From JACSRF01 sp964504445 (GTDB lineage Bacteria > Chloroflexota > Anaerolineae > Promineifilales > Promineifilaceae), in assembly GCA_964504445.1 (NCBI GenBank), contig CAZDEO010000011.1:22119-86118 (forward strand): a stretch of DNA of 64,000 bases. The letters run 5' to 3'. The notes under the pieces were generated by a model. That model worked only from the letters and a program-made list of their open reading frames with translations, had not been told where the DNA came from and did no database searches. The translations under genes and the position numbers were made by a program. Positions 34,299 to 43,131 of this stretch are shown piece by piece (the first letter of the stretch is position 1; every line of letters begins with the position of its first letter).

Positions 34299-35510
34299 TT
34301 ACCGGTTGGCTTCTCCCGGTGCTACCCAGTTTTTTAGCCAGGCTTCCAGGTCTTCGGAGGTGTTTGCCACAACGGCCGTAAATTGCGTGCCGGGGTAGTG
34401 TTGCTTAAACCACGCTTCGGTTAACACTTGCGGCCAATGATGGGGATTCACGGCCAAAACGTGGCGGTGCTCCAGATCGCCAATACCTGCATCATCCGCC
34501 GAAAAGCCAATGGTGTACCGGCCGTCAAAACTGCCGCGGGCTGCGGCCAACATCCATTTCAAGTCCGCCGTGGGTGGCAGAAGCACATAGATGCGATGGT
34601 ATAGTTCCCGGGGCGCGCCGGCGGGCACCATTTGCACTTCGCGCGCCACTTGCAGCAGGCGCAGCGCCAGCAACCGCGCACCGCCGTCCCCCACAAAGCG
34701 CACTTCATATAAGCCGTCTTGGGTAACGTTAAATTCATACCGCCAAAGCGTGCGCCCTTCATCAACCGTTTTGCCGCGCAGTTGCACGGCCGTATCTTCT
34801 CCATCAGGCTGCTGCACCAGCAAAGCCACAGCAGTATGGCTTCGGGTAGAAGAGACCAGGGCTTCAATTTCCTCACCGGGCTGTGGGCGCTCTTGCTCCA
34901 GGGCAATGTGCGTGTCCCCTGTGCCCACAATGTTTAGCAACCGCTTGTGGGGACCAATCGGGCGCAAATAGGCGTTGCGCCAAAAAATGGTTTGCTGCCG
35001 TTTGGGCAGGTTGGGGGCTGACCGAAGGTAAATGGTGATAATGCTGGCCTCGGAAACGGCCGTTACCCGTAGCGTCTCCCAATGGCTGAGCGGTTGACTG
35101 GTTTTACTCCACACAATCAACGGGCTAAAGGGATCTAATCCGCCCGTAGGGTCAATGCCCACCTGCACATTGACGTCACTGGCTTCCAACTGGCTGGCTG
35201 GCGCCGTGTCCTCGCTAGACCATGCCTGGCCTTCCACAGTTAGCTCATACTCGTTTCCCACCGCCGCCGGAACCTGTTGCCATACGCCGCCAACATGAGT
35301 GCCAAAAGGAGTACTCACCTGCTGCACCGGCTGCCCATCCAGCTTGAACAGGCTAAAGCCTGGCTGTTTGTGCTTCCAGTGCGGGTCACCTTCTTGCGCA
35401 GTTGCCCACCATGGCGCCCAGCCAACGGCCGTGCGCAGCTTGCCATCCCCCTGATGTTCAAAAACCGGTTCACCCAACTTACCATTCAACAACAATTCAG
35501 TTCGTGCCAT
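34299..35510 (-). CDS. Hypothetical protein with beta-sandwich-like regions, 403 residues
   Basis: Starts at ATG 35510 (MARTELLLNGKLGEPVFEHQ). A TTG two codons earlier is possible. The first ~190 residues have the feel of a carbohydrate-binding beta-sandwich (GKLRTAVGWAPWW, HWETLRVTAVSEASIITIYL). Residues ~210-300 look like an Ig-like domain (ALEQERPQPGEEIEAL), and the C-terminus carries Trp/His-rich segments. No signal peptide is evident. No known enzyme motif was seen. Confidence 0.65.
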   Translation of the reverse strand: MARTELLLNGKLGEPVFEHQGDGKLRTAVGWAPWWATAQEGDPHWKHKQPGFSLFKLDGQPVQQVSTPFGTHVGGVWQQVPAAVGNEYELTVEGQAWSSEDTAPASQLEASDVNVQVGIDPTGGLDPFSPLIVWSKTSQPLSHWETLRVTAVSEASIITIYLRSAPNLPKRQQTIFWRNAYLRPIGPHKRLLNIVGTGDTHIALEQERPQPGEEIEALVSSTRSHTAVALLVQQPDGEDTAVQLRGKTVDEGRTLWRYEFNVTQDGLYEVRFVGDGGARLLALRLLQVAREVQMVPAGAPRELYHRIYVLLPPTADLKWMLAAARGSFDGRYTIGFSADDAGIGDLEHRHVLAVNPHHWPQVLTEAWFKQHYPGTQFTAVVANTSEDLEAWLKNWVAPGEANR

Positions 35511-35580
35511 ATTCAAAAAAAATAGTTTGCTGGTTTGTTAGCCTGTCAAGGCCACGTTAACTAGCCAGCTAACCAACCAC

Positions 35581-36285
35581 CTAGTCAAACCCCAACCCCC
35601 GTTCCTTCAGCGAAACATACCGCTGATGTCCTATGATAACGTGGTCGAGTAAGGAAATATCCAACAGCTTGCCTGCCTGTACAATTTGCCGGGTGACGTT
35701 CACATCTTCAGGGGATGGAGACGGATCGCCCGATGGATGATTGTGGGCCACAATAAAGGCTGCGGCATTTTCTTTAATGGCGGCCCGGAATAGCTCCCCG
35801 ATACGAATAACCGAGGCGTTCAGGCTGCCCACGTAAATGGTAGGCGTTCCCAGTACGCCGTTACGCGTATCCAGCAAAATCAACCGTAAATGCTCCTGCT
35901 CCAAAAACATCATTTCCGACATCAGTAAATTAGCCGCATCAGCCGGAGAAGTTACACGCGCTTTTTCCTGAGGCGCGCTGGCCATGAGTCGCCGCCCAAT
36001 TTCCAGCGCAGCTTTGATTTCAACTGCCTTTGCCGGGCCTACCCCTTTTACCTGAGTCAATTCAGCGATATTTGCCCGCGCCAGACCCGGTAAATCACGA
36101 AATTCGCTCAGCAAACGCTCGGCCAACCTGAGTACATTTTCCCCTCCCACCCCTGTACGTAGAATAATGGCCAACAATTCGGCCGTAGAAACCGCCTGGG
36201 CGCCTACCTGCATCAAGCGCTCGCGGGGACGATTTTCTTCGGCCATATCGCGAATCATAGGCACATAAGCCACTGTTTCCTTCAT
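35581..36285 (-). CDS. radC: RadC-family JAMM-domain protein
   Basis: 234 residues from ATG 36285, with GGAGGA upstream. The N-terminal part has the helix-hairpin-helix VKGVGPAKAVEIKAALE. The C-terminal MPN/JAMM domain has the metal motif HNHPSGDPSPSPEDV and upstream Glu in EQEHLRLILLD. RadC proteins were long linked to DNA repair, but their biochemical role is still debated. Confidence 0.93.
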   Translation of the reverse strand: MKETVAYVPMIRDMAEENRPRERLMQVGAQAVSTAELLAIILRTGVGGENVLRLAERLLSEFRDLPGLARANIAELTQVKGVGPAKAVEIKAALEIGRRLMASAPQEKARVTSPADAANLLMSEMMFLEQEHLRLILLDTRNGVLGTPTIYVGSLNASVIRIGELFRAAIKENAAAFIVAHNHPSGDPSPSPEDVNVTRQIVQAGKLLDISLLDHVIIGHQRYVSLKERGLGFD

Positions 36286-36310
36286 GCAGAATCCTCCTCC
36301 GAAAATGTAG

Positions 36311-36350
36311 CGCCAGCATCTTGCTGGCGTCGCCACCTAGAAGATGGCGC
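36311..36350. repeat. Palindromic repeat pair upstream of radC
   Basis: CGCCAGCA-TCT-TGCTGGCG is followed by an inverted look-alike, CGCCACCTAGAAGATGGCG. The two arms read AGCGCCAGCATCTTGCTGGCG and, on the other strand, AGCGCCATCTTCTAGGTGGCG. This looks like an intergenic REP-type element. Together with 36420-36451 it fills the 192-bp gap. Confidence 0.65.
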
Positions 36351-36419
36351 TCCGTTTTCATTTATGGTGGTCAGCGGCAGCCGGTGAAGTCTCCTTGAAA
36401 ACAGCCTGAGTACGGTGGT

Positions 36420-36451
36420 AGAGATAGAGAAGTCAACACCCCTCTATCTCT
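36420..36451 (-). terminator. Hairpin after the 58-residue gene
   Basis: Arms AGAGATAGAG and CTCTATCTCT (10 bp) surround a 12-nt loop, 26 nt past the stop codon of the small gene. It has no T-run, so termination is only probable. Confidence 0.45.
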
Positions 36452-36477
36452 GGACTCTGACGTTAGCTTTCGCGCAA

Positions 36478-36654
36478 TTACGCGGCGGATTTAATCAATA
36501 CGGCAAATTCTTCCCACTCTTCAGCTGTCAAATGCAGAGTAACCCCGCCCAGCTCAATGTGATACACGGCATCATCATCTTCCATGCTGCGCCAGACGGC
36601 GAAGTTATCGGTTTCAGCCAAAATGTCATCTGTGTCGTTATGATTTTCGTTCAT
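36478..36654 (-). CDS. Small acidic protein, 58 residues
   Basis: A strong Shine-Dalgarno AAGGAG lies 7 nt before ATG 36654, with a promoter-like TATAAT 47 nt further up and a hairpin downstream. The translation is soluble and acidic: it begins MNENHNDTDDILAETDN, then FAVWRSMEDDDAVYHIELG, and ends TAEEWEEFAVLIKSAA. A beta-hairpin followed by a helix is likely, and no known domain was recognised. The long open frame on the other strand is an artefact of this gene. Confidence 0.75.
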   Translation of the reverse strand: MNENHNDTDDILAETDNFAVWRSMEDDDAVYHIELGGVTLHLTAEEWEEFAVLIKSAA

Positions 36655-36700
36655 TCAATTCTCCTTTTAGAATGTTTATGGCCAATAGCTGTAGGCTGTA

Positions 36701-36730
36701 ATTATATGGCACATTTCAAAGACAAAACAA
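36701..36730 (-). promoter_or_regulatory. Promoter of the 58-residue gene
   Basis: Minus strand TTGTTT, an 18-bp spacer and TATAAT lie just past the pnp terminator and 47 nt before the small gene's ATG. Confidence 0.5.
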
Positions 36731-36764
36731 AAAGCCCCTGCCCGCATTCGGGCAAGAGCTTTTT
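36729..36764 (-). terminator. Intrinsic terminator of pnp
   Basis: The minus strand reads AAAAAGCTCTTGCCCG, loop AATG, then CGGGCAGGGGCTTTTT, followed by more T residues. It is a GC-rich stem with a T-run, 26 nt past the pnp stop. Confidence 0.85.
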
Positions 36765-36789
36765 GCTGTTTGTAGCCAGGGGCTAATGC

Positions 36790-39000
36790 TTAGCGACCCC
36801 GTCGATCACGGCCACCGCGCCCGCCTCGGTCGCCACCGCGCCGGTCACGGCCGCCACCGCTGCGGCTGCCCCGACCACCGGAATCTTGCTCCATGGCTTC
36901 TTCCAGGGTCCAGCCTTCGATGACGGCACGACGGGAAAGACGCACTTTGCCTTCAGGGTCAACGGCCGTTACCATCACCATCACCTCATCCCCAATTTGC
37001 AGCGCATCCTCTATGCGATTCAACCGATCTGGAGAAATCTGCGAGATGTGAACCATGCCATCGGTGCCGGGGATAATTTCCACAAAGGCGCCAAAATCAG
37101 TAATGCGAACTACCTTGCCCGTGTAAATTTTGCCCGGCTCCGGCCCGGCCGCCAGGATATTAATCATTTCCACGGCCTCATCCGCTTTCGGGCCGTCCAC
37201 ACCGGCTACAAAGACAGTGCCATCTTCTTTGATGTCAATAGACACGTCATATGTTTCTTCCAGATTGCGGATGGTTGCGCCACCCTTGCCGATAATCGCC
37301 CCAATTTTGTCCGGGTCAATTTTCAGGGAGGTCATACGCGGCGCATTGGGGTTCAATTCAGCACGCGGTGCAGGAATGGTTTGCAGCATGGATTCTAGAA
37401 TCTCCAGGCGGCCAACACGAGCCTGTTCCAGGGCCTGAGCCATCAACTCGCGCGACAGGCCGCCAATTTTGATGTCCATTTGCAATGCCGTAATCCCTTC
37501 GCTGGTTCCCGCAACCTTGAAGTCCATGTCTCCCAAATGATCTTCCATGCCCTGAATGTCGGTGAGAATGGCATAATTGCTGCCATCAGACACCAACCCC
37601 ATGGCTACCCCGGCTACCGGGCGTTTGATAGGGACGCCGCAGTCCATCAGGGCCAGGGTGGAGGCGCAAACGCTAGCCTGGCTAGTGCTGCCATTAGATG
37701 AAAGCACCTCAGACACCACGCGGATGGCGTAAGGAAATTCTTCTTCGCTGGGAATCATGGGGCGCAGGGCGTTGCCCGCCAGCGCGCCATGCCCAATCTC
37801 CCGCCGTTTGGGGCCGCGCAGGGGCCAGGTTTCGCCGGTAGAAAAGGGCGGGAAGTTGTAGTGGTGCATGTAGCGTTCGGTTTCTTCGGGTGAAAGGCCA
37901 TCCAGCTTTTGCGCTTCGCGGGGTGTGCCCAAGGCAACAATGGACAAGACCTGGGTTTGACCGCGGCGGAACAGGCCAGAACCATGGGCTTTGGGGCTAA
38001 GACCAACTTCCGAAGATAACGGCCGTATCGTAGTGTAATTCCGCCCATCAGGACGCACGCCCTCATGCAAAATCCGGCTGCGGATAATGGTTTTTAGCTC
38101 ATAGGCAAAAATTTCCCGCACCGCTTTGGGGTCTACCGGCGGATCTTCTTCCATAAAGCTGTTGACAATTTCCTCCCGCAGTACGTCTACAGCTTCATTG
38201 CGGTCTTGGCGATCCGGATTTGCAACCACGACCTCACGCAGCCGGCTGCCAAGCCGTTCCTTTACGCGCACCATCAGGTCCTCATTCATTTTAGCCAGGC
38301 TCACCTCAAATTTTGGCTTACCGACCGCGGCGCGCATTTCCTCTTGCACATCGATCAGAGGTTGAATGGCTTTGTGCCCCACTTCCAGGCCTTCAATTAC
38401 CAATTCTTCTGGTGCTTCATTCGCGCCAGCCTCCACCATAATGATGGCTTCGCGCGTGCCCGCCAGGCGCAAGTCCAGGCTGCTATTTTCCATTTCTGCC
38501 GTTGTCGGATCAATGACAAATTCGCCATCAATATAACCAACCCGCACCGCACCTACTGGTCCATTCCAGGGTATGTCGGAAATGGTCAGGGCGGCGCTAG
38601 CAGCATTTACCGCCATAATGTCCAGGTGGTGCACACTGTCCGCAGAAAGGGTCGTAACAATAACCTGCACTTCGTTACGCATGCCATCTGGGAAGAGGGG
38701 GCGCAACGGCCGATCCGTAAGCCGCGCCGTGAGGATAGCATCCGTTGTGGGGCGGCCTTCCCGGCGGAAGAAGCCCCCCGGAATGCGACCCGCAGCGTAC
38801 ATTTTTTCTTCGTAATCCACGCTCAGGGGAAAGAAATCTAGCCCTTCGCGAATGTTTTTAGACATGGTAGCTGTGGCTAGCAGCAGGCTGTCTCCCGTGC
38901 GAATCGTCACGGCGCCACCGGCCTGTTCGGCCAATTTGCCAGTAGCAAAGGTGACCGTTTTCGTGCCAACTGTGGTTGAAAAAGTGTGTTCAGGATTCAT
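36790..39000 (-). CDS. pnp: Polyribonucleotide nucleotidyltransferase (PNPase)
   Basis: 736 residues, GGAG before the ATG. It degrades RNA 3' to 5' with phosphate and can add nucleotides in reverse. Order: first RNase PH domain (with GGFFRREGRPTTDAIL), helical linker, second RNase PH domain (FRRGQTQVLSIVALG, FPYAIRVVSEVLSSNGSTSQ, MDFKVAGTSEGITALQMDIK), KH domain (KIGAIIGKGGATIRN) and S1 domain (KVVRITDFGAFVEIIPGTDG). The C-terminal tail is Gly/Arg-rich (RGSRSGGGRDRRGGDRGG), an RGG-like RNA-binding extension. It lies downstream of rpsO in the classical order and is separated from it by a terminator. Confidence 0.98.
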   Translation of the reverse strand: MNPEHTFSTTVGTKTVTFATGKLAEQAGGAVTIRTGDSLLLATATMSKNIREGLDFFPLSVDYEEKMYAAGRIPGGFFRREGRPTTDAILTARLTDRPLRPLFPDGMRNEVQVIVTTLSADSVHHLDIMAVNAASAALTISDIPWNGPVGAVRVGYIDGEFVIDPTTAEMENSSLDLRLAGTREAIIMVEAGANEAPEELVIEGLEVGHKAIQPLIDVQEEMRAAVGKPKFEVSLAKMNEDLMVRVKERLGSRLREVVVANPDRQDRNEAVDVLREEIVNSFMEEDPPVDPKAVREIFAYELKTIIRSRILHEGVRPDGRNYTTIRPLSSEVGLSPKAHGSGLFRRGQTQVLSIVALGTPREAQKLDGLSPEETERYMHHYNFPPFSTGETWPLRGPKRREIGHGALAGNALRPMIPSEEEFPYAIRVVSEVLSSNGSTSQASVCASTLALMDCGVPIKRPVAGVAMGLVSDGSNYAILTDIQGMEDHLGDMDFKVAGTSEGITALQMDIKIGGLSRELMAQALEQARVGRLEILESMLQTIPAPRAELNPNAPRMTSLKIDPDKIGAIIGKGGATIRNLEETYDVSIDIKEDGTVFVAGVDGPKADEAVEMINILAAGPEPGKIYTGKVVRITDFGAFVEIIPGTDGMVHISQISPDRLNRIEDALQIGDEVMVMVTAVDPEGKVRLSRRAVIEGWTLEEAMEQDSGGRGSRSGGGRDRRGGDRGGRGGRDRRGR

Positions 39001-39209
39001 CTAAGTTCTCCAAAATATCCAAATTTGCTCGCTGCATACAGAGGAATTCTGCAACGACAGCTTTTTGCCGTACAGAATCTGTTTTCAGGGTATACAATTG
39101 AGCAATGTAATTTGGGGCAAATGGGGGTTAGGGACTGGGAACTAACTCATAAGCAATTGTGTTGATTATGGGGCAATTCCCAATTCCTAAGCCAACCTTG
39201 CCCCGCCGA

Positions 39210-39259
39210 TAAAAAGCGGCGAGTAGATGTTGCCTGCTGGGCAAACCATCTACTCGCCG
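39210..39259 (-). terminator. Intrinsic terminator/attenuator between rpsO and pnp
   Basis: On the minus strand, arms CGGCGAGTAGATG and CATCTACTCGCCG (13 bp) with an inner stem-loop (TTTGCC/GGCAAA-like) are followed by GCTTTTT. It lies 12 nt past the rpsO stop. pnp is therefore expressed by readthrough or by its own promoter in 39001-39200, where I see no convincing one. Confidence 0.85.
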
Positions 39260-39271
39260 TCTTATTGCTTC

Positions 39272-39541
39272 TTAACGACGCAGCCCCAAACGCTGAATAA
39301 GCTCACGGTAGCGTTCGGGATCTTTTTTGCGCAGATAGCGCAGCATGCGGCGGCGCTTACCCACAAGTTTGAGCAGCCCACGGCGGGAGCTTTCATCGTG
39401 TTTGTGCATGCGCAAATGCTCTTGCAGCTGGTTGATGCGCCGGTCGAAAATGGCAATTTGTACCTCTGGTGACCCGGTGTCACCTTCTGCCTGGCCAAAT
39501 TCTTTAATTAATTCGGCTTTTTCTGCCTGTTCTAATGGCAT
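39272..39541 (-). CDS. rpsO: 30S ribosomal protein S15
   Basis: 89 residues, exact family length, with GGAGG 8 nt before the ATG. It binds the central domain of 16S rRNA early in 30S assembly. Conserved GDTGSPEVQIA, RRINQLQEHLRMHKHDESSR and LLKLVGKRRRMLRYLRKKDP are present. It has its own sigma70-type promoter (39622-39650) with a leader of about 75 nt, long enough for autogenous control by S15. Confidence 0.99.
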   Translation of the reverse strand: MPLEQAEKAELIKEFGQAEGDTGSPEVQIAIFDRRINQLQEHLRMHKHDESSRRGLLKLVGKRRRMLRYLRKKDPERYRELIQRLGLRR

Positions 39542-39621
39542 GGTGTTAATCCTCCAATTCGGTAAATGATTTGCCAGTAAACCGCCGTGCCGAGGACGTC
39601 GTGAATACTAGCCAGCGCATG

Positions 39622-39650
39622 ATTATATCTCGGCCCCCTGGTTTTGCCAA
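39622..39650 (-). promoter_or_regulatory. Sigma70-type promoter of rpsO
   Basis: Minus strand TTGGCA, a 17-bp spacer and TATAAT make a near-consensus pair, with the predicted start near 39615. The -35 lies inside the loop of the glpD terminator hairpin, so the two elements overlap. Confidence 0.8.
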
Positions 39651-39660
39651 AACCAGGGGG
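39634..39660. terminator. Terminator-like hairpin after glpD
   Basis: Arms CCCCCTGGTTTT and AAAACCAGGGGG (12 bp) surround a 3-nt loop, 17 nt past the glpD stop. There is no long T-run on the minus strand. Confidence 0.65.
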
Positions 39661-39676
39661 TTTACTTAGGTGAGAT

Positions 39677-41431
39677 TTATGCTGGAGCGTTGTTTTTGCG
39701 CCAGAGGAATAGGCCAATAAGGGCTGCAACCCCCAGGCTGAGGGCAACGGCCGTTTTCTTGTTGGGGTGTTGTGTTGGGGGTGGGGCCGGCACGGCCGTT
39801 TCCCCTCCTATCTGCTCCTGCGCCGCCATGAGCTCCCGCCAGTCGGGAATAGTTTCTCTTTCGGGTAAGCTGTACGCCTGGGCGATCAGCGTCCTGTACG
39901 CAGCTTCCTCTGTGCGCCAACGGCCGTCATCCCAGCCTAACTCCCCCTGGCAAATGTGGCGAATGCGGGGCAGCAGCGCCGCCGCGCCATGGGGCAGCAG
40001 CAGCCCCAGCCGCGTACGCCGCAGCAGCAAATCATCTAGGTGGACCACACCCTCCGCACGAGCTGCCCAGCGCAGTTCCGCCCACAGCGTTTTTGTGCCC
40101 GGAATCAGCGCCAGTTCACCAGCTTCAGCCGCCGTCACCAGCTCTGGGGCATGAGCGCCATACCGCCCAAGCAGGCGTCGCCAATCCCCCTTGCTCAGAC
40201 CCTCCTGGGGCGCATCCAGCGTCACGGTATTCAACACCGGGGCATCTTCGTCAATTTTGGGCACGTCAGGCAAGTATTCGCGCACTGCTTTGAGGGCATC
40301 CAGGGCTATCAGGCGAAAGGTGGTCAGCTTACCGCCGGTGACTGTGAGCAGCCCCTGCTCTTCCCACACCACATGGTCGCGGGACTCTTCCGAAGGGTCT
40401 TCTTTGCCACTGCCAATGACGGGACGTACACCGGCAAAGCTCGATACCACGTCATCCAGGGTAATGTTGAGGGTGGGGAAGTGGAATTGCACGGCCGTCA
40501 TCAGGTAAGCGACTTCTTTGGGCGAGATGCCTGGCTCGTCGTCCAAGTCACCCTGGTGATCTACGTCGGTAGTGCCCACCAGGGTAATGCCTTCCCAGGG
40601 AAAGATCATGACGGGGCGCTGGTCAAGCGGGTGCAAAAAGCTGACAGCCTGAGCGACGGGCAAACGCCAACTGGGGAAAACAAGATGGCTGCCGCGCAAC
40701 GGCCGTATCTTTTTCTCGCCGTCCACCTGCTCCCGCAGCCTGTCAGCCCACGCGCCGGTAGCGTTGATGACTGCCCTGGCAAAAACGTCTGTCTGGCGGC
40801 CTGTTTCCACGTCTTGCAGGGTAAGGCCATGGACACGGCCGTTTTCATCCCGCAGCACCCCTTTTGCCGCCACATAATTCAAAGCCACACCCCCATCAGT
40901 CACCGCTTCCTCAATGACCCGCAGCACCAGCCGGGCATCATCCGTCTGCGCATCCCCATACCTAAAGCCCCCCTTCAGCCCCACTTCCTTCAAATGGGGG
41001 GCCAACATTCGAAAATCTACGTTGTCATAATAGCGATGTCCCCAGCGCAGCGCCAGCAAATCATACACCGTTAGCCCGGCGCGGTAGACAAAACGCCCCA
41101 CCTTGTCCCCTTCATAAGAAGCCAGCAAAAAGCCCAATGGGTCAATAAGCCCCGGTCCCTCTGCCAACAAGGTCTCCCGCTCTTGTACAGAGGCCAGGGT
41201 TAGTCCCAGCTTGCCTTCTTTAAGATAGCGCAGGCCCCCATGCACCAATTTGGAAGAGCGGCTGGATGTGCCCCAGGCGAAATCCCGCTGCTCTACCAGC
41301 AAACAGCGCAGCCCCAGGCGCACTGCCTCGCGCAGAATGCCCGCACCAGTGATACCGCCACCCACAATGAGTACGTCCCAATCTTGGGCCAGGTTTTGCC
41401 AGATTTCGTTACGCCAGTTTTGTGTCCACAT
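39677..41431 (-). CDS. glpD: FAD-dependent glycerol-3-phosphate dehydrogenase with C-terminal membrane tail
   Basis: 584 residues from ATG 41431, with GGAGG at 5 nt. It oxidises sn-glycerol 3-phosphate to dihydroxyacetone phosphate and passes electrons to quinone. Seen: Rossmann FAD motif DVLIVGGGITGAGILREA, RDFAWGTSSRSSKLVHGGLRY region, DARLVLRVIEEA, AVINATGAWADRL, GTTDVDHQGDLDDEPG, the SSFAGVRPVIG segment and TVTGGKLTTFRLIA. Beyond the usual C-terminal DAO_C domain is a Pro-rich linker and a single membrane span (AVALSLGVAALIGLFLW) ending in basic residues. This tail anchor is unusual, since most GlpD enzymes bind the membrane peripherally. It shares an operon-like run with the alkyl-DHAP-synthase-like gene. 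Confidence 0.95.
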   Translation of the reverse strand: MWTQNWRNEIWQNLAQDWDVLIVGGGITGAGILREAVRLGLRCLLVEQRDFAWGTSSRSSKLVHGGLRYLKEGKLGLTLASVQERETLLAEGPGLIDPLGFLLASYEGDKVGRFVYRAGLTVYDLLALRWGHRYYDNVDFRMLAPHLKEVGLKGGFRYGDAQTDDARLVLRVIEEAVTDGGVALNYVAAKGVLRDENGRVHGLTLQDVETGRQTDVFARAVINATGAWADRLREQVDGEKKIRPLRGSHLVFPSWRLPVAQAVSFLHPLDQRPVMIFPWEGITLVGTTDVDHQGDLDDEPGISPKEVAYLMTAVQFHFPTLNITLDDVVSSFAGVRPVIGSGKEDPSEESRDHVVWEEQGLLTVTGGKLTTFRLIALDALKAVREYLPDVPKIDEDAPVLNTVTLDAPQEGLSKGDWRRLLGRYGAHAPELVTAAEAGELALIPGTKTLWAELRWAARAEGVVHLDDLLLRRTRLGLLLPHGAAALLPRIRHICQGELGWDDGRWRTEEAAYRTLIAQAYSLPERETIPDWRELMAAQEQIGGETAVPAPPPTQHPNKKTAVALSLGVAALIGLFLWRKNNAPA

Positions 41432-41504
41432 GGTTGCCTCCAATTTAGATTTTCCGGGGAGCGAGACGATCACCCTTGCTTCCCAGCACCTTTGACACCG
41501 GCAT

Positions 41505-43094
41505 TTACAATAGCTTCCCCGGATTCATAATCCGCTGAGGGTCGAAGCGGCGAAAGACGTCGCTCAGGGCAGCCATGCCTAACTCGCCCTTTTCGGCGGG
41601 CAGGTAAGGGACATGGTCGGTGCCGACGCCGTGCTGGTGGCTGATGGTGCCCTGATGGGCGACGATGGCGCGACTGGCGGCGGCCTTCATTTGCTGCCAG
41701 CGGTGCAGGGTTTCGTCGGGATCAGGGGTCAGGCGGAAAAGGTAGGTGGTGTAAATGCTGGCCCCAGTGCTGTACATGTGGGAGAGATGGGTGAAGATGT
41801 GGACGCGTTCGTTCCAGGGTTCTAGGGCGGGGCGCAGGCTGTTTTCGATGGCTTCGAGAGTGGCGGGCACGTTTTCCCAGGGCACGGCCGTTTCCAGCGT
41901 ATCTACCCCATATCCCTGATCCCATAGCGTATTGCGCAAATAGGGCGTGCGGAAGCGCCCCTTGTGCCACTGGCTGCCAAAAGTGCGCCCAACGTGGATG
42001 CCCCCATGCTCACCGGTAATGGTGAGTGCGGCGCGACGAGAAATTTTTATCTGGTCGTTGCTGCCTGTAAAACCGAGAAGCAGCATACACTTATCTGCGC
42101 CCACGTCGCGGATAGCCAACAGCCGCTCCAACAGGCCAATGAGCTGTTCGTGACCTGCTAGGGCCAGGGTGGTAGTGGTTTCCACGGCCGTACTCAACCG
42201 CAGCATGGAGAGGGGGATGTCGGCTTGCATAATCTGGCGCACGGCCCTTTGCCCGCTGATAAAATCGGGGAAGAAAACCGCGTGGAAATCTTCCCGTTCT
42301 GGCAGAGCAGAAATGCGCACGGTGGCCTGGGTGATGATGCCCATGCGCCCTTCGCTGCCCAACACCAATTGGCGCAAATCTGGCCCGGCAGCGGAGGCAG
42401 GATAAGGGGGCATCTCTAGCCGTCCGGCAGGGGCGTGCAGCACCCCTCCAGCAAAGAGGCTTTCGATACGGCCGTAGCCCAGCGATTGTTGTCCACTAGA
42501 GCGCGTAGCCACCCAGCCCCCCAGCGTCGAATATTCAAAAGATTGCGGAAAATGACCCAGGGTGTACCCGTGAGCGCGTAGCTGCGCTTCTAAATCTGGC
42601 CCCTGAATGCCTGCCCCAAAAATTGCCAGCCGGCTAGGTTCATCCAGCTTGTGCAGCTTGTTCAACCGCTGTAAATTGATGGTTAGCGTAGGCTGGGCGT
42701 CTGGCTCCGGGTTGATGTGGCCGACGACGCTGGTGCCACCACCGTAGGGAATGACGCGCGCGTCGTGGGCAGCGGCAAACTGGATGAGCTGCACCACGTC
42801 TTCTGCGGTGAGGGGGGTGGCAACGCCGTCGGGGTAGGCAGGAATACGGCCGTAGCGCATTGCCACCCAGTCTGGAAAGCTCTGTCCCCGCGCAAAGCGC
42901 ACCCGCAGCGCCGGGTCTGTGCTGACCAGAGGGTGTGGGGGCAGGCGTGAAGAAGGAACGCTGGCAACGACAGCAGCCAGGGCTACATTAGCGACGGGCG
43001 TCCCTGTGCCAACCAGTTCGGCCAAAAAAGCTGCCGCATTCTCTGGCAGTGGATAATCAATGGTATCGTCTCCCCAACCATTCCATCTACGCAT
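41505..43094 (-). CDS. FAD-binding oxidase similar to alkyl-DHAP synthase
   Basis: 529 residues from ATG 43094, with AAGGAGG at 5 nt. The longer open frame is not supported. This is a VAO/PCMH-fold flavoprotein: VIPYGGGTSVVGH is the pyrophosphate-binding loop, and GHFPQSFEYSTLGGWVATRS and GSEGRMGIITQATVRI are family motifs. THLSHMYSTGASIYTTYLF and ISHQHGVGTDHVPYL near the C-terminus resemble AGPS, which swaps an acyl for an alkyl chain on DHAP. An alternative is a glycolate/D-lactate-type dehydrogenase. The neighbours glpD (makes DHAP) and a FadR-type regulator fit glycerolipid or ether-lipid metabolism, but this is inference. Confidence 0.85.
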   Translation of the reverse strand: MRRWNGWGDDTIDYPLPENAAAFLAELVGTGTPVANVALAAVVASVPSSRLPPHPLVSTDPALRVRFARGQSFPDWVAMRYGRIPAYPDGVATPLTAEDVVQLIQFAAAHDARVIPYGGGTSVVGHINPEPDAQPTLTINLQRLNKLHKLDEPSRLAIFGAGIQGPDLEAQLRAHGYTLGHFPQSFEYSTLGGWVATRSSGQQSLGYGRIESLFAGGVLHAPAGRLEMPPYPASAAGPDLRQLVLGSEGRMGIITQATVRISALPEREDFHAVFFPDFISGQRAVRQIMQADIPLSMLRLSTAVETTTTLALAGHEQLIGLLERLLAIRDVGADKCMLLLGFTGSNDQIKISRRAALTITGEHGGIHVGRTFGSQWHKGRFRTPYLRNTLWDQGYGVDTLETAVPWENVPATLEAIENSLRPALEPWNERVHIFTHLSHMYSTGASIYTTYLFRLTPDPDETLHRWQQMKAAASRAIVAHQGTISHQHGVGTDHVPYLPAEKGELGMAALSDVFRRFDPQRIMNPGKLL

Positions 43095-43131
43095 TGGGAC
43101 CTCCTTGCAAATAGCGTGTCGTGTGTTGTTT

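Noticed and set aside
36415..36786. Plus-strand 123-codon open frame
   Set aside because: It lies opposite the 58-residue gene and the pnp terminator, lacks a ribosome site, and its translation shows no domain-like pattern.
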